Source of the DNA: Symbiodinium natans
Taxonomy: Eukaryota > Sar > Dinophyceae > Suessiales > Symbiodiniaceae
NCBI GenBank assembly: GCA_905221605.1
Contig: CAJNDS010000707.1
Location: 20,896 to 84,895, forward strand
Length of the DNA: 64,000 nucleotides
Reading direction: 5' to 3'
In this document: positions 29,813-41,884 of the stretch, one piece after another
Layout: every line of letters starts with the position of its first letter
Numbering within the stretch: position 1 is the first letter of the stretch
The notes under the pieces: model-generated
The model's database searches: none
What the model was told of the DNA's origin: nothing
The model's input: the letters and a program-made list of their open reading frames with translations, nothing else
Program-made: the position numbers and the translations under genes

Positions 29813-30830
29813 ACACGAGTAAGTACAAAGAGCACCGCCAGCAAGGATGTCGCAGAAGCGGTCTTGGGTCTTGATATTAACTGCAACTAGTCCGTCAAGG
29901 ATTCTCAGTGCTGCAAAGTCGGGACTCTCTGCACCGAGAACGAATCCCCGCGTATGGCCCCGCCCTGTGATGCCAAGAGCTGCAAGGCCTGATGAACTTT
30001 GTCTATCCCCCGTACCTCTTGAATCTGAGGCTCTGAGACTCTCTGGTCGACCCGCCATACCCGCCTCGGACTTCAGGAGACCCAAAAAATCCCCCTTTTT
30101 GATGGTTCATGGCTCTTCGGACTTCGGCGTTGTTCTTAGTGGCATGGCCTCAGGGGATATGTCACATTACCAGCATTTTACCTGTACTGGTAGCAACCGT
30201 TCACATCTTGACCCGCGCGATGCTGTGATGATGAAACAGTAGTTCTCAACGCAAGATCTCGTGAGACTGGAGATGGACCTGTGTTGCCATACAAGCCTTG
30301 TCGCGAAGAGAACAGTGAGAACAGCTTTCTTAGAAACCCTATTGTCACGAAGAGTTTCAAAAAGACCGGGCCTTACACAGAATCATACCCGAATGGCCAG
30401 GGGGCCGTTTAGTCCTAAGCTGACATTTCTAAGCTGGCGTTCAATAGGCAATAGGCCATGTCTGCCGTCTGAAGATGTCGGATGTCGAACACAGAAGTCA
30501 AAGCACGAGCTCGTGACAGTTCGCTTGCAGCTGTGTCGTCACGGCTACAACACTTTACAGCTATTGCGTATCTATTGTTATTGCAGTTAAGCGGCCAACT
30601 CTAGGCGGAGCTACTGCAGGTAATCCGTTTTCTTTCAAAGAGCAAATGCCCGCGGCAGATGTCGATTGATCAATAAGGTCTCCGAACGAGTCCCATGGCT
30701 CCTTGTCCACCCGAGACAATTCGGCTTGGCCTAAATGGCCCTCAGTGTGACCTGAAAACTACTTACGAGCATGGAAAACTCAGCTGCTGTTGAGCTGCTG
30801 TTGCTGGCGATGTCCAGATCGGTCTACTCA
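29813..30830. other. Spacer between aldolase copies 1 and 2
   Basis: About 1.0 kb, the longest spacer in the array and unrelated to the 324-bp spacers of copies 3-6. No exon, RNA gene or repeat was recognised in it. Confidence 0.6.
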
Positions 30831-32355
30831 TCAGAGAACGTCGATGCACTTCAGGTCCTCCATGCACTTCACCAGGCGGTCCGCCATGACCTCCTCGCCA
30901 GACCGGAGGGACATGCGAGGATCGTAGTACTTCTTGTTGGGCTTCTCCGGGCCCTCCGGGTTTCCGATCTGGGCCTGCAGGTAGTCCTTGTTCTTCTTCT
31001 GGTAGGAGTTCATGCCGTCCCAGAAGGCCCACTGCGTGTCCTCGGTGTCATGTTGAGCTGCATGCTGCATGTTGGGGTCCACGCCTGAATCTTAAAAAAC
31101 ATACAGTGATTTGGGGAAGCCCGAAATGCTGGAGAGAACCTCCCCTCGACGCCAAAAGCAGGCTTGTCACAGGCCTATCAGACCTATCATATCTACGCCC
31201 AGAGTCCGTGTCGATGTTCATCTTGATGACGCCAGCCTCGATGGCATAGCGGATGTCCTCCAGGGAAGAGCCGGAGCCTCCGTGGAACACGAAAGACACT
31301 GGCTTGTCCTCGTCGGTGCCAAGCTTCTCCTTGATGAACTTCTGGGTGTTGTGCAGGATCACTGGCTGCAGGTCCACGTTGCCCGGGGCATACACTCCGT
31401 GGACGTTGCCGAACGCCGCCGCCACAGTGAACCTGCCGTTCGGCACGGCTGACAGAGTCTCGTAGACCTGCCACACCTCCTCGGGCTGGGTGTACAGCCT
31501 GGAGGAGTCCACGTCACTGTTGTCCACGCCATCCTCCTCGCCACCAGTGACGCCCAGCTCCATCTCCAAGAGCAGATCCACCTTGGCCATGCGCTCGCAG
31601 TACTTCTTGCAGATGGCGATGTTATCCTCCAGAGGCTCCTCAGACAGGTCGAGCATGTGGGACGAGAACAGAGGCTCGCCGTTTTTCTCGAAATACTCCT
31701 CATTGGCCTCCATGAGCCCATCGAACCAAGGCAACCAAGCCTTCTGGCAGTGGTCAGTGTGGAGGATCACCGGCACACCGTAGAGCTTGGCCACCTGGCG
31801 GACGTGGAGGGCGCCAGCCACAGTGCCCGCGATGCAGGCTGCATCGTCGGTGTTGTCTGCAGCCTTGCCGGCGATGAACTGGCCGCCGCCACGAGAGAAG
31901 GTGACCATGATGGGCCCGCCAGCCTTCTTGGCGGCCTCCATGCACGCATTGATGGAGCTGCTGCTCACCACGTTGACTCCCGGAATGGCAAACCCCTTCT
32001 CCTTCGCATAGTTCAGCAGGTCTACCAGGGCCTGGCCGGTGACCACACCGGGCTTCACGGATGCGGGCATCTTGGTGAAGGTCTTCTCGGCAACCGCAGT
32101 GGCCTGGCGGACCACCTGGCATCGGCGCTGTGTGCGCTTGCCAGCCTGCGCGGCGGCAGCTGCGATGCCAGCCGCGCCCAGAGCCAGGGCGGCCGTCGCG
32201 GAGGTGGTGGAGGTCGCGCTGACCGCAGCCTGCTGCCGCAGCTGGCGCACCTCACGCTGCTCCTGCACCTGCGGGGCGGCCGGGGCCACGAAGGCCTGGG
32301 CGGCGGCGTATGCGCCCACGCCGGCGAGGGCGACTGCGCAACCCTTGGAAGGCAT
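30831..32355 (-). CDS. FBA2: Class II fructose-bisphosphate aldolase, plastid-targeted, array copy 2
   Basis: Exon 1 32355-31207, GA-AG intron, exon 2 31040-30831; 452 aa, the same leader and active-site residues as copy 1. It has SSSS at residues 131-134 and V434. It shares two silent variants with copy 4 (in the codons near G307-V311 and near P291) against copies 1, 3, 5 and 6, which makes it part of the mosaic pattern. From just upstream of the ATG to about 20 nt the 5' flank matches copies 3-5 and then diverges. Confidence 0.97.
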
Positions 32356-33011
32356 GGCTTTAGAGTGGGAGCAGGAGAAGAACAACCAGTCAAGAAATGA
32401 GCCGAACTCACAACAGCAAAGTGAGATGTGGCAGGGCTGCCAAGCACATCGAGCAACGTGCCGCAGATTTAGTCGAATGGGCATGGCAAGATGTAAAGAG
32501 GACCCACTGGATCAGCGAGGCTGCTGCTCTACATTTATCTGCGGTCATGAACGCGTTTGAAAAGCTAGCGCAATGTCTTCCCCGCAACAAACTGCACTGA
32601 CAAAGTTCACAAGGAACCAAATGATGACGAAAGGGAAATGAAACGACCGTAAGCTCTAACGAAAGTTTATATCAACAGAGCTCTTGGTGGTTGGCTGGCA
32701 ACACAAGGACCACGAAATGCGAGTACGCTAAAAATTGAGCTGTTCTAAGACTGCGATTCATGTGAAAGCGGGTGGTATCTACGCATCATGCACCATACTG
32801 CCATTCCGATACTAGCATTGACTGCCTGCCAAGACGCAGCAAGCTGATGAACACAACTTGGGCAAACAACCATCTCCAGTTTTGCTGCCACGCAGGCACC
32901 TTTGCGAACGTGGTATGCAAACACAGCGCGAAATCTGAATCTGTGGCTGAATGCCACTCGCCGCTCCATCTGAACAGGAAAACTGAACGAGAGTTCCGCA
33001 ACTCCAGTTGC
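32356..33011. other. Spacer between aldolase copies 2 and 3
   Basis: About 656 bp. The right end (about 32945-33011) matches the 3' flank of copy 1. The rest shows no exon or repeat that I can recognise. Confidence 0.6.
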
Positions 33012-34536
33012 TCAGAGAACGTCGATGCACTTCAGGTCCTCCATGCACTTCACCAGGCGGTCCGCCATGACCTCCTCGCCAGACCGGAGGGACATGCGAG
33101 GGTCGTAGTACTTCTTGTTGGGCTTCTCCGGGCCCTCCGGGTTTCCGATCTGGGCCTGCAGGTAGTCCTTGTTCTTCTTCTGGTAGGAGTTCATGCCGTC
33201 CCAGAAGGCCCACTGCGTGTCCTCGGTGTCATGTTGAGCTGCATGCTGCATGTTGGGGTCCACGCCTGAATCTTAAAAAAATTAAAGTGATTTGGGGAAG
33301 CCCGAAATGCTGGAGAGAACCTCCCCTCGACGCCAAAAGCAGGCTTGTCACAGGCCTATCAGACCTATCATATCTACGCCCAGAGTCCGTGTCGATGTTC
33401 ATCTTGATGACGCCAGCCTCGATGGCATAGCGGATGTCCTCCAGGGAAGAGCCGGAGCCTCCGTGGAACACGAAAGACACTGGCTTGTCCTCGTCGGTGC
33501 CAAGCTTCTCCTTGATGAACTTCTGGGTGTTGTGCAGGATCACTGGCTGCAGGTCCACGTTGCCCGGGGCATACACTCCGTGGACGTTGCCGAACGCCGC
33601 CGCCACGGTGAACCTGCCGTTCGGCACGGCTGACAGAGTCTCGTAGACCTGCCACACCTCCTCAGGCTGGGTGTACAGCCTGGAGGAGTCCACGTCACTG
33701 TTGTCCACGCCATCCTCCTCGCCACCAGTGACGCCCAGCTCCATCTCCAAGAGCAGATCCACCTTGGCCATGCGCTCGCAGTACTTCTTGCAGATGGCGA
33801 TGTTATCCTCCAGAGGCTCCTCAGACAGGTCGAGCATGTGGGACGAGAACAGAGGCTCGCCGTTTTTCTCGAAATACTCCTCATTGGCCTCCATGAGCCC
33901 ATCGAACCAAGGCAACCAAGCCTTCTGGCAGTGGTCAGTGTGGAGGATCACCGGCACACCGTAGAGCTTGGCCACCTGGCGGACGTGGAGGGCGCCAGCC
34001 ACAGTGCCCGCGATGCAGGCTGCATCGTCGGTGTTGTCTGCAGCCTTGCCGGCGATGAACTGGCCGCCGCCACGAGAGAAGGTGACCATGATGGGCCCGC
34101 CAGCCTTCTTGGCGGCCTCCATGCACGCATTGATGGAGCTGCTGCTCACCACGTTGACTCCCGGAATGGCAAACCCCTTCTCCTTCGCATAGTTCAGCAA
34201 GTCTACCAGGGCCTGGCCGGTGACCACACCGGGCTTCACGGATGCGGGCATCTTGGTGAAGGTCTTCTCGGCAACCGCAGTGGCCTGGCGGACCACCTGG
34301 CATCGGCGCTGTGTGCGCTTGCCAGCCTGCGCGGCGGCAGCTGCGATGCCAGCCGCGCCCAGAGCCAGGGCGGCCGTCGCGGAGGTGGTGGAGGTCGCAC
34401 TGACCGCAGCCTGCTGCCGCAGCTGTCGCACCTCACGCTGCTCCTGCACCTGCGGGGCGGCCGGGGCCACGAAGGCCTGGGCGGCGGCGTATGCGCCCAC
34501 GCCGGCGAGGGCGACTGCGCAACCCTTGGAAGGCAT
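33012..34536 (-). CDS. FBA2: Class II fructose-bisphosphate aldolase, plastid-targeted, array copy 3
   Basis: Exon 1 34536-33388, GA-AG intron, exon 2 33221-33012; 452 aa. SSSS at 131-134 and V434. Its intron differs from the others by a small change near the 3' side (AATTTTTTTA where others have ATGTTTTTTA on the minus strand). It is the first of the units with the 1849-bp period: the same 324-bp spacer follows its ATG on the right. The candidate trans-splice acceptor is CTTTCAG/GCAC, about 44 nt upstream of the ATG. Confidence 0.97.
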
Positions 34537-34860
34537 GGCTTTAGAGTGGGAGCAAGACTGAGGCTTCGTCTGTGCCTGAAAGCTGGGCAAACATACCCTC
34601 AAGCAACGCCGCACATCCGATCCAGATGCTCATGCTCAAACCGACCCTGATGAACTGAAATCCAGCTTGTTCACCGTGCATCTGGTCAGTCACTCTACTT
34701 GGACAAGCCGGACAAAGCCACACGGCTTTTAAAAGACTCTCAGCGTGATCTGAAGACCATGCAACCGAGAATCTGCTGGAAAACTGGCTGCTGCTGTTCC
34801 GCAACCTGTTTGCGTAACTACTCTACTGACTCTACTGCTCGCACAATCTCGCCCCAATCC
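34537..34860 (-). promoter_or_regulatory. Conserved 324-bp aldolase spacer (first of three)
   Basis: The same 324-bp spacer recurs at 36386-36709 and 38235-38558. It combines the 3' end of one copy and the 5' region of the next. It holds the candidate trans-splice acceptor (AG followed by GCACAGACG) and must contain whatever polyadenylation and initiation signals the units use; no TATA-like motif is evident. Confidence 0.7.
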
Positions 34861-36385
34861 TCAGAGAACGTCGATGCACTTCAGGTCCTCCATGCACTTC
34901 ACCAGGCGGTCCGCCATGCTCTCCTCGCCAGACCGGAGGGACATGCGAGGGTCGTAGTACTTCTTGTTGGGCTTCTCCGGGCCCTCCGGGTTTCCGATCT
35001 GGGCCTGCAGGTAGTCCTTGTTCTTCTTCTGGTAGGAGTTCATGCCGTCCCAGAAGGCCCACTGCGTGTCCTCGGTGTCATGTTGAGGTGCATGCTGCAT
35101 GTTGGGGTCCGCGCCTGAATCTTAAAAAACATACAGTGATTTGGGGAAGCCCGAAATGCTGGAGAGAACCTCCCCTCGACGCCAAAAGCAGGCTTGTCAC
35201 AGGCCTATCAGACCTATCATATCTACGCCCAGAGTCCGTGTCGATGTTCATCTTGATGACGCCAGCCTCGATGGCATAGCGGATGTCCTCCAGGGAAGAG
35301 CCGGAGCCTCCGTGGAACACGAAAGACACTGGCTTGTCCTCGTCGGTGCCAAGCTTCTCCTTGATGAACTTCTGGGTGTTGTGCAGGATCACTGGCTGCA
35401 GGTCCACGTTGCCCGGGGCATACACTCCGTGGACGTTGCCGAACGCCGCCGCCACAGTGAACCTGCCGTTCGGCACGGCTGACAGAGTCTCGTAGACCTG
35501 CCACACCTCCTCGGGCTGGGTGTACAGCCTGGAGGAGTCCACGTCACTGTTGTCCACGCCATCCTCCTCGCCACCAGTGACGCCCAGCTCCATCTCCAAG
35601 AGCAGATCCACCTTGGCCATGCGCTCGCAGTACTTCTTGCAGATGGCGATGTTATCCTCCAGAGGCTCCTCAGACAGGTCGAGCATGTGGGACGAGAACA
35701 GAGGCTCGCCGTTTTTCTCGAAATACTCCTCATTGGCCTCCATGAGCCCATCGAACCAAGGCAACCAAGCCTTCTGGCAGTGGTCAGTGTGGAGGATCAC
35801 CGGCACACCGTAGAGCTTGGCCACCTGGCGGACGTGGAGGGCGCCAGCCACAGTGCCCGCGATGCAGGCTGCATCGTCGGTGTTGTCTGCAGCCTTGCCG
35901 GCGATGAACTGGCCGCCGCCACGAGAGAAGGTGACCATGATGGGCCCGCCAGCCTTCTTGGCGGCCTCCATGCACGCGTTGATGGAGCCTGTGCTCACCA
36001 CGTTGACTCCCGGAATGGCAAACCCCTTCTCCTTCGCATAGTTCAGCAAGTCTACCAGGGCCTGGCCGGTGACCACACCGGGCTTCACGGATGCGGGCAT
36101 CTTGGTGAAGGTCTTCTCGGCAACCGCAGTGGCCTGGCGCACCACCTGGCATCGGCGCTGTGTGCGCTTGCCAGCCTGCGCGGCGGCAGCTGCGATGCCA
36201 GCCGCGCCCAGAGCCAGGGCGGCCGTCGCGGAGGTGGTGGAGGTCGCGCTGACCGCAGCCTGCTGCCGCAGCTGGCGCACCTCACGCTGCTCCTGCACCT
36301 GCGGGGCGGCCGGGGCCACGAAGGCCTGGGCGGCGGCGTATGCGCCCACGCCGGCGAGGGCGACTGCGCAACCCTTGGAAGGCAT
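34861..36385 (-). CDS. FBA2: Class II fructose-bisphosphate aldolase, plastid-targeted, array copy 4
   Basis: Exon 1 36385-35237, GA-AG intron, exon 2 35070-34861; 452 aa. It carries the STGS variant at residues 131-134 shared only with copy 6, and S434 shared with copies 5 and 6, yet has the silent variants of copy 2 in the middle of exon 1. This is a mosaic of at least two sequence types. All catalytic residues are intact. Confidence 0.97.
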
Positions 36386-36709
36386 GGCTTTAGAGTGGGA
36401 GCAAGACTGAGGCTTCGTCTGTGCCTGAAAGCTGGGCAAACATACCCTCAAGCAACGCCGCACATCCGATCCAGATGCTCATGCTCAAACCGACCCTGAT
36501 GAACTGAAATCCAGCTTGTTCACCGTGCATCTGGTCAGTCACTCTACTTGGACAAGCCGGACAAAGCCACACGGCTTTTAAAAGACTCTCAGCGTGATCT
36601 GAAGACCATGCAACCGAGAATCTGCTGGAAAACTGGCTGCTGCTGTTCCGCAACCTGTTTGCGTAACTACTCTACTGACTCTACTGCTCGCACAATCTCG
36701 CCCCAATCC
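36386..36709 (-). promoter_or_regulatory. Conserved 324-bp aldolase spacer (second of three)
   Basis: By eye identical to 34537-34860. Confidence 0.7.
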
Positions 36710-38234
36710 TCAGAGCACGTCGATGCACTTCAGGTCCTCCATGCACTTCACCAGGCGGTCAGCCATGCTCTCCTCGCCAGACCGGAGGGACATGCGAGGG
36801 TCGTAGTACTTCTTGTTGGGCTTCTCCGGGCCCTCCGGGTTTCCGATCTGGGCCTGCAGGTAGTCCTTGTTCTTCTTCTGGTAGGAGTTCATGCCGTCCC
36901 AGAAGGCCCACTGCGTGTCCTCGGTGTCATGTTGAGCTGCATGCTGCATGTTGGGGTCCACGCCTGAATCTTAAAAAACATACAGTGATTTGGGGAAGCC
37001 CGAAATGCTGGAGAGAACCTCCCCTCGACGCCAAAAGCAGGCTTGTCACAGGCCTATCAGACCTATCATATCTACGCCCAGAGTCCGTGTCGATGTTCAT
37101 CTTGATGACGCCAGCCTCGATGGCATAGCGGATGTCCTCCAGGGAAGAGCCGGAGCCTCCGTGGAACACGAAAGACACTGGCTTGTCCTCGTCGGTGCCA
37201 AGCTTCTCCTTGATGAACTTCTGGGTGTTGTGCAGGATCACTGGCTGCAGGTCCACGTTGCCCGGGGCATACACTCCGTGGACGTTGCCGAACGCCGCCG
37301 CCACGGTGAACCTGCCGTTCGGCACGGCTGACAGAGTCTCGTAGACCTGCCACACCTCCTCAGGCTGGGTGTACAGCCTGGAGGAGTCCACGTCACTGTT
37401 GTCCACGCCATCCTCCTCGCCACCAGTGACGCCCAGCTCCATCTCCAAGAGCAGATCCACCTTGGCCATGCGCTCGCAGTACTTCTTGCAGATGGCGATG
37501 TTATCCTCCAGAGGCTCCTCAGACAGGTCGAGCATGTGGGACGAGAACAGAGGCTCGCCGTTTTTCTCGAAATACTCCTCATTGGCCTCCATGAGCCCAT
37601 CGAACCAAGGCAACCAAGCCTTCTGGCAGTGGTCAGTGTGGAGGATCACCGGCACACCGTAGAGCTTGGCCACCTGGCGGACGTGGAGGGCGCCAGCCAC
37701 AGTGCCCGCGATGCAGGCTGCATCGTCGGTGTTGTCTGCAGCCTTGCCGGCGATGAACTGGCCGCCGCCACGAGAGAAGGTGACCATGATGGGCCCGCCA
37801 GCCTTCTTGGCGGCCTCCATGCACGCATTGATGGAGCTGCTGCTCACCACGTTGACTCCCGGAATGGCAAACCCCTTCTCCTTCGCATAGTTCAGCAAGT
37901 CTACCAGGGCCTGGCCGGTGACCACACCGGGCTTCACGGATGCGGGCATCTTGGTGAAGGTCTTCTCGGCAACCGCAGTGGCCTGGCGGACCACCTGGCA
38001 TCGGCGCTGTGTGCGCTTGCCAGCCTGCGCGGCGGCAGCTGCGATGCCAGCCGCGCCCAGAGCCAGGGCGGCCGTCGCGGAGGTGGTGGAGGTCGCGCTG
38101 ACCGCAGCCTGCTGCCGCAGCTGGCGCACCTCACGCTGCTCCTGCACCTGCGGGGCGGCCGGGGCCACGAAGGCCTGGGCGGCGGCGTATGCGCCCACGC
38201 CGGCGAGGGCGACTGCGCAACCCTTGGAAGGCAT
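36710..38234 (-). CDS. FBA2: Class II fructose-bisphosphate aldolase, plastid-targeted, array copy 5
   Basis: Exon 1 38234-37086, GA-AG intron, exon 2 36919-36710; 452 aa. SSSS at 131-134 as in copies 1-3, but S434 and the silent GTG codon for V451 as in copy 6. Catalytic residues intact. Located one 1849-bp period from copies 4 and 6. Confidence 0.97.
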
Positions 38235-38558
38235 GGCTTTAGAGTGGGAGCAAGACTGAGGCTTCGTCTGTGCCTGAAAGCTGGGCAAACATACCCTCAA
38301 GCAACGCCGCACATCCGATCCAGATGCTCATGCTCAAACCGACCCTGATGAACTGAAATCCAGCTTGTTCACCGTGCATCTGGTCAGTCACTCTACTTGG
38401 ACAAGCCGGACAAAGCCACACGGCTTTTAAAAGACTCTCAGCGTGATCTGAAGACCATGCAACCGAGAATCTGCTGGAAAACTGGCTGCTGCTGTTCCGC
38501 AACCTGTTTGCGTAACTACTCTACTGACTCTACTGCTCGCACAATCTCGCCCCAATCC
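38235..38558 (-). promoter_or_regulatory. Conserved 324-bp aldolase spacer (third of three)
   Basis: By eye identical to 34537-34860. Confidence 0.7.
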
Positions 38559-40061
38559 TCAGAGCACGTCGATGCACTTCAGGTCCTCCATGCACTTCAC
38601 CAGGCGGTCAGCCATGCTCTCCTCGCCAGACCGGAGGGACATGCGAGGGTCGTAGTACTTCTTGTTGGGCTTCTCCGGGCCCTCCGGGTTTCCGATCTGG
38701 GCCTGCAGGTAGTCCTTGTTCTTCTTCTGGTAGGAGTTCATGCCGTCCCAGAAGGCCCACTGCGTGTCCTCGGTGTCATGTTGAGCTGCATGCTGCATGT
38801 TGGGGTCCACGCCTGAATCTTAAAAAACATACAGTGATTTGGGGAAGCCCGAAATGCTGGAGAGAACCTCCCCTCGACGCCTATCAGACCTATCATATCT
38901 ACGCCCAGAGTCCGTGTCGATGTTCATCTTGATGACGCCAGCCTCGATGGCATAGCGGATGTCCTCCAGGGAAGAGCCGGAGCCTCCGTGGAACACGAAA
39001 GACACTGGCTTGTCCTCGTCGGTGCCAAGCTTCTCCTTGATGAACTTCTGGGTGTTGTGCAGGATCACTGGCTGCAGGTCCACGTTGCCCGGGGCATACA
39101 CTCCGTGGACGTTGCCGAACGCCGCCGCCACGGTGAACCTGCCGTTCGGCACGGCTGACAGAGTCTCGTAGACCTGCCACACCTCCTCAGGCTGGGTGTA
39201 CAGCCTGGAGGAGTCCACGTCACTGTTGTCCACGCCATCCTCCTCGCCACCAGTGACGCCCAGCTCCATCTCCAAGAGCAGATCCACCTTGGCCATGCGC
39301 TCGCAGTACTTCTTGCAGATGGCGATGTTATCCTCCAGAGGCTCCTCGGACAGGTCGAGCATGTGGGACGAGAACAGAGGCTCGCCGTTTTTCTCGAAAT
39401 ACTCCTCATTGGCCTCCATGAGCCCATCGAACCAAGGCAACCAAGCCTTCTGGCAGTGGTCAGTGTGGAGGATCACCGGCACACCGTAGAGCTTGGCCAC
39501 CTGGCGGACGTGGAGGGCGCCAGCCACAGTGCCCGCGATGCAGGCTGCATCGTCGGTGTTGTCTGCAGCCTTGCCGGCGATGAACTGGCCGCCGCCACGA
39601 GAGAAGGTGACCATGATGGGCCCGCCAGCCTTCTTGGCGGCCTCCATGCACGCGTTGATGGAGCCTGTGCTCACCACGTTGACTCCCGGAATGGCAAACC
39701 CCTTCTCCTTCGCATAGTTCAGCAAGTCTACCAGGGCCTGGCCGGTGACCACACCGGGCTTCACGGATGCGGGCATCTTGGTGAAGGTCTTCTCGGCAAC
39801 CGCAGTGGCCTGGCGCACCACCTGGCATCGGCGCTGTGTGCGCTTGCCAGCCTGCGCGGCGGCAGCTGCGATGCCAGCCGCGCCCAGAGCCAGGGCGGCC
39901 GTCGCGGAGGTGGTGGAGGTCGCGCTGACCGCAGCCTGCTGCCGCAGCTGGCGCACCTCACGCTGCTCCTGCACCTGCGGGGCGGCCGGGGCCACGAAGG
40001 CCTGGGCGGCGGCGTATGCGCCCACGCCGGCGAGGGCGACTGCGCAACCCTTGGAAGGCAT
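38559..40061 (-). CDS. FBA2: Class II fructose-bisphosphate aldolase, plastid-targeted, array copy 6 (upstream end of array)
   Basis: Exon 1 40061-38935, intron of 144 nt (22 nt shorter than in the other copies), exon 2 38768-38559; 452 aa. The missing 22 nt lie in the intron at about 38880 between short GCC repeats. STGS at 131-134 and S434. The 5' flank beyond about 20 nt from the ATG is unlike the other copies, marking the edge of the duplicated unit. Catalytic residues intact. Confidence 0.97.
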
Positions 40062-40497
40062 GGCTTTGGAGTGGGAGGACTGGCCGCGTTCTACAGTCTA
40101 CACCGAGCCGATTCTTGCAAGTAGCGCCCTCCTGTCCGCCAGGAAACCAACCAACATCACAAGTGCTTGCGCAAGTTAGGTGAGGGCTTTCAGTTAGTCA
40201 CAAAGAGCCGTTTCCACGTACAAAGGGTCGCTCCGGGCATTCTAGACTTCCGAGCACCACTGGCGGCCATTGTAGTTGGTGACACGACGAAGGGAGGCAC
40301 CCTTGTCTATCGGGTGAAACGGGCTCAACGATCCTGCAGTCGCGTACTGGAGATGCAGCACATCAGTACACTGAGAACAAAAAAACAGGGCAAAGCTGCA
40401 AGTATAGTTGTGGGTGAGAAGTCCTCATCCGCCAAGAGCAAACCCACCGGCCTCCAGAAAAATGGGCAGCGCGCGCAGTGCTCCGCATTGCTCAGTA

Positions 40498-41721
40498 TCA
40501 ATATGGGGCAGTGCCGTAAGTCTGGGCCTGGTCCAGGATGCTCGGCGACATCCAAACGACAATTCCAATCCCAATGAAGAGCAGAGAGCCGCAGCAGGGA
40601 AGGCCAATGGCAACCTCGCACAACTCGTCATCAGTGCATGTGCCAAAGCGAAGAGCGCACCCTAACAGACAGACAGCTTCGCACTGATGAGACCGCTTGG
40701 TGGATCTTGGTGGCGCACGCTGGCATTTCTTTCCCAGGCTCGCACTTCGCACTCGTCGTAAGGCTTGACCTCATCTGGGCCAACGGCATGCTGCGCTTAC
40801 AGTGCTGTGCTTGTGCTTCAAGATAATCAGGTCAACTGTGAGGCTTCTGCCCTGTAGTGCCTCTTGTGCCATGCACATGTGGAGTGTACCTGACATGAGA
40901 ACCCATGATAATCTCGATTCATTTCGAGTGATGACAGCACTGCTAGCATGGCTCGGCGCACGCCGAAAGCGAGGAGCAACAGACCCAGCACGATGCACAC
41001 CACTGCTGTAATTGTTGGTACCAGCCTGACACAGTGTGCAACTAAACCTTGGACACTTTTTTCTCTGGCGCAAGATCTCGAGGCGATGCGCAAAGGCTGG
41101 ATGAGGCTGGCACGTGTCACAAGTTAGGCTGCTCTGACACCTGCTTCGAACTGAAGGGCTCTTCAGAGCTCTTCAGAGCTCTTCAGGGCGCTGACTGAAA
41201 GGCTGACATGCACTTGAGGGCAAGGCTCACAGATGTTGCCGTCGCACGAGGAGCAGTATTTGCAATCACCTTTCTGGCAAGATTGAACCGAGTAGAAAGC
41301 ACGATGCACGAGCAGAGCGCACGCTTCTGAGTGCACTTTTGGCCTTTTGGCCTCGAGGCGTGTAGGCTCTGTTTGCTTTAATGCACCTGAGAACGGAAGC
41401 AATAAGGGCTCACAGTTCGCCATGGTTGCTTGGCTTACAGCTTCCAAGAGAGTCATAATTCATCATAATTCTGTGCCTCTTTGAATGTCTCGCCTGAGGC
41501 CCAGGCTCAATCACTGCTTCGCCTGGCATCTCTTCGAGGGCGTAGATGTACTCGTCCTCGCCACCAGTCCCAGTAATCCTCGCACAGAAATGCGAAAAGA
41601 GGCTGATACCTCGCAGGAAAGTGGCGGCTTTGAAGAGAAGGTGGTGAGGCCTGCAGCGGTACCGATCGCACTGGCAGGCTGCAGCCAGGGACACGGGGAT
41701 CAAGGCCAGTAGGCGCTTCAT
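40498..41721 (-). CDS. Putative secretory-pathway membrane protein with Cys-rich segment
   Basis: Not recognised by family. ATG at 41721 begins a classic signal peptide (MKRLLALIPVSLAAACQCDR). Later coding-like pieces are about 41575-41490 (TGTGGEDEYIYALEEMPGEA), 41285-41210 (SCQKGDCKYCSSCDGNICEP, five or six Cys), 41020-40945 (a likely membrane helix, ITAVVCIVLGLLLLAFGV) and 40640-40498 (CTDDELCEVAIGLPCCGSLL then FIGIGIVVWMSP, a second helix, ending YGTAPY and TGA). Splice borders are not fixed. A spliced-leader-like relic lies at 41885-41905, upstream on the same strand. Confidence 0.5.
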
Positions 41722-41884
41722 GGCGCAGGCTCTGCAACGGCTCTGCAAGACTCTGCAAGACTCTGCGGTCACTGCGCTCACTGCGTTCGCTGCGTTCCGG
41801 TTTGTAGTGGGGAGGGCCTTTGCAGAGTTTGAACTCTGGGGTGCCTGGGTGCCTGGGTGCCTGGGTGTCTTGCATCTTCGCACA

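Noticed and set aside
28885-40124. Long plus-strand open frames (up to about 270 codons) opposite each aldolase copy
   Set aside because: They are antisense shadows of highly GC-biased aldolase codons, repeated in every copy, with no protein-like motifs.
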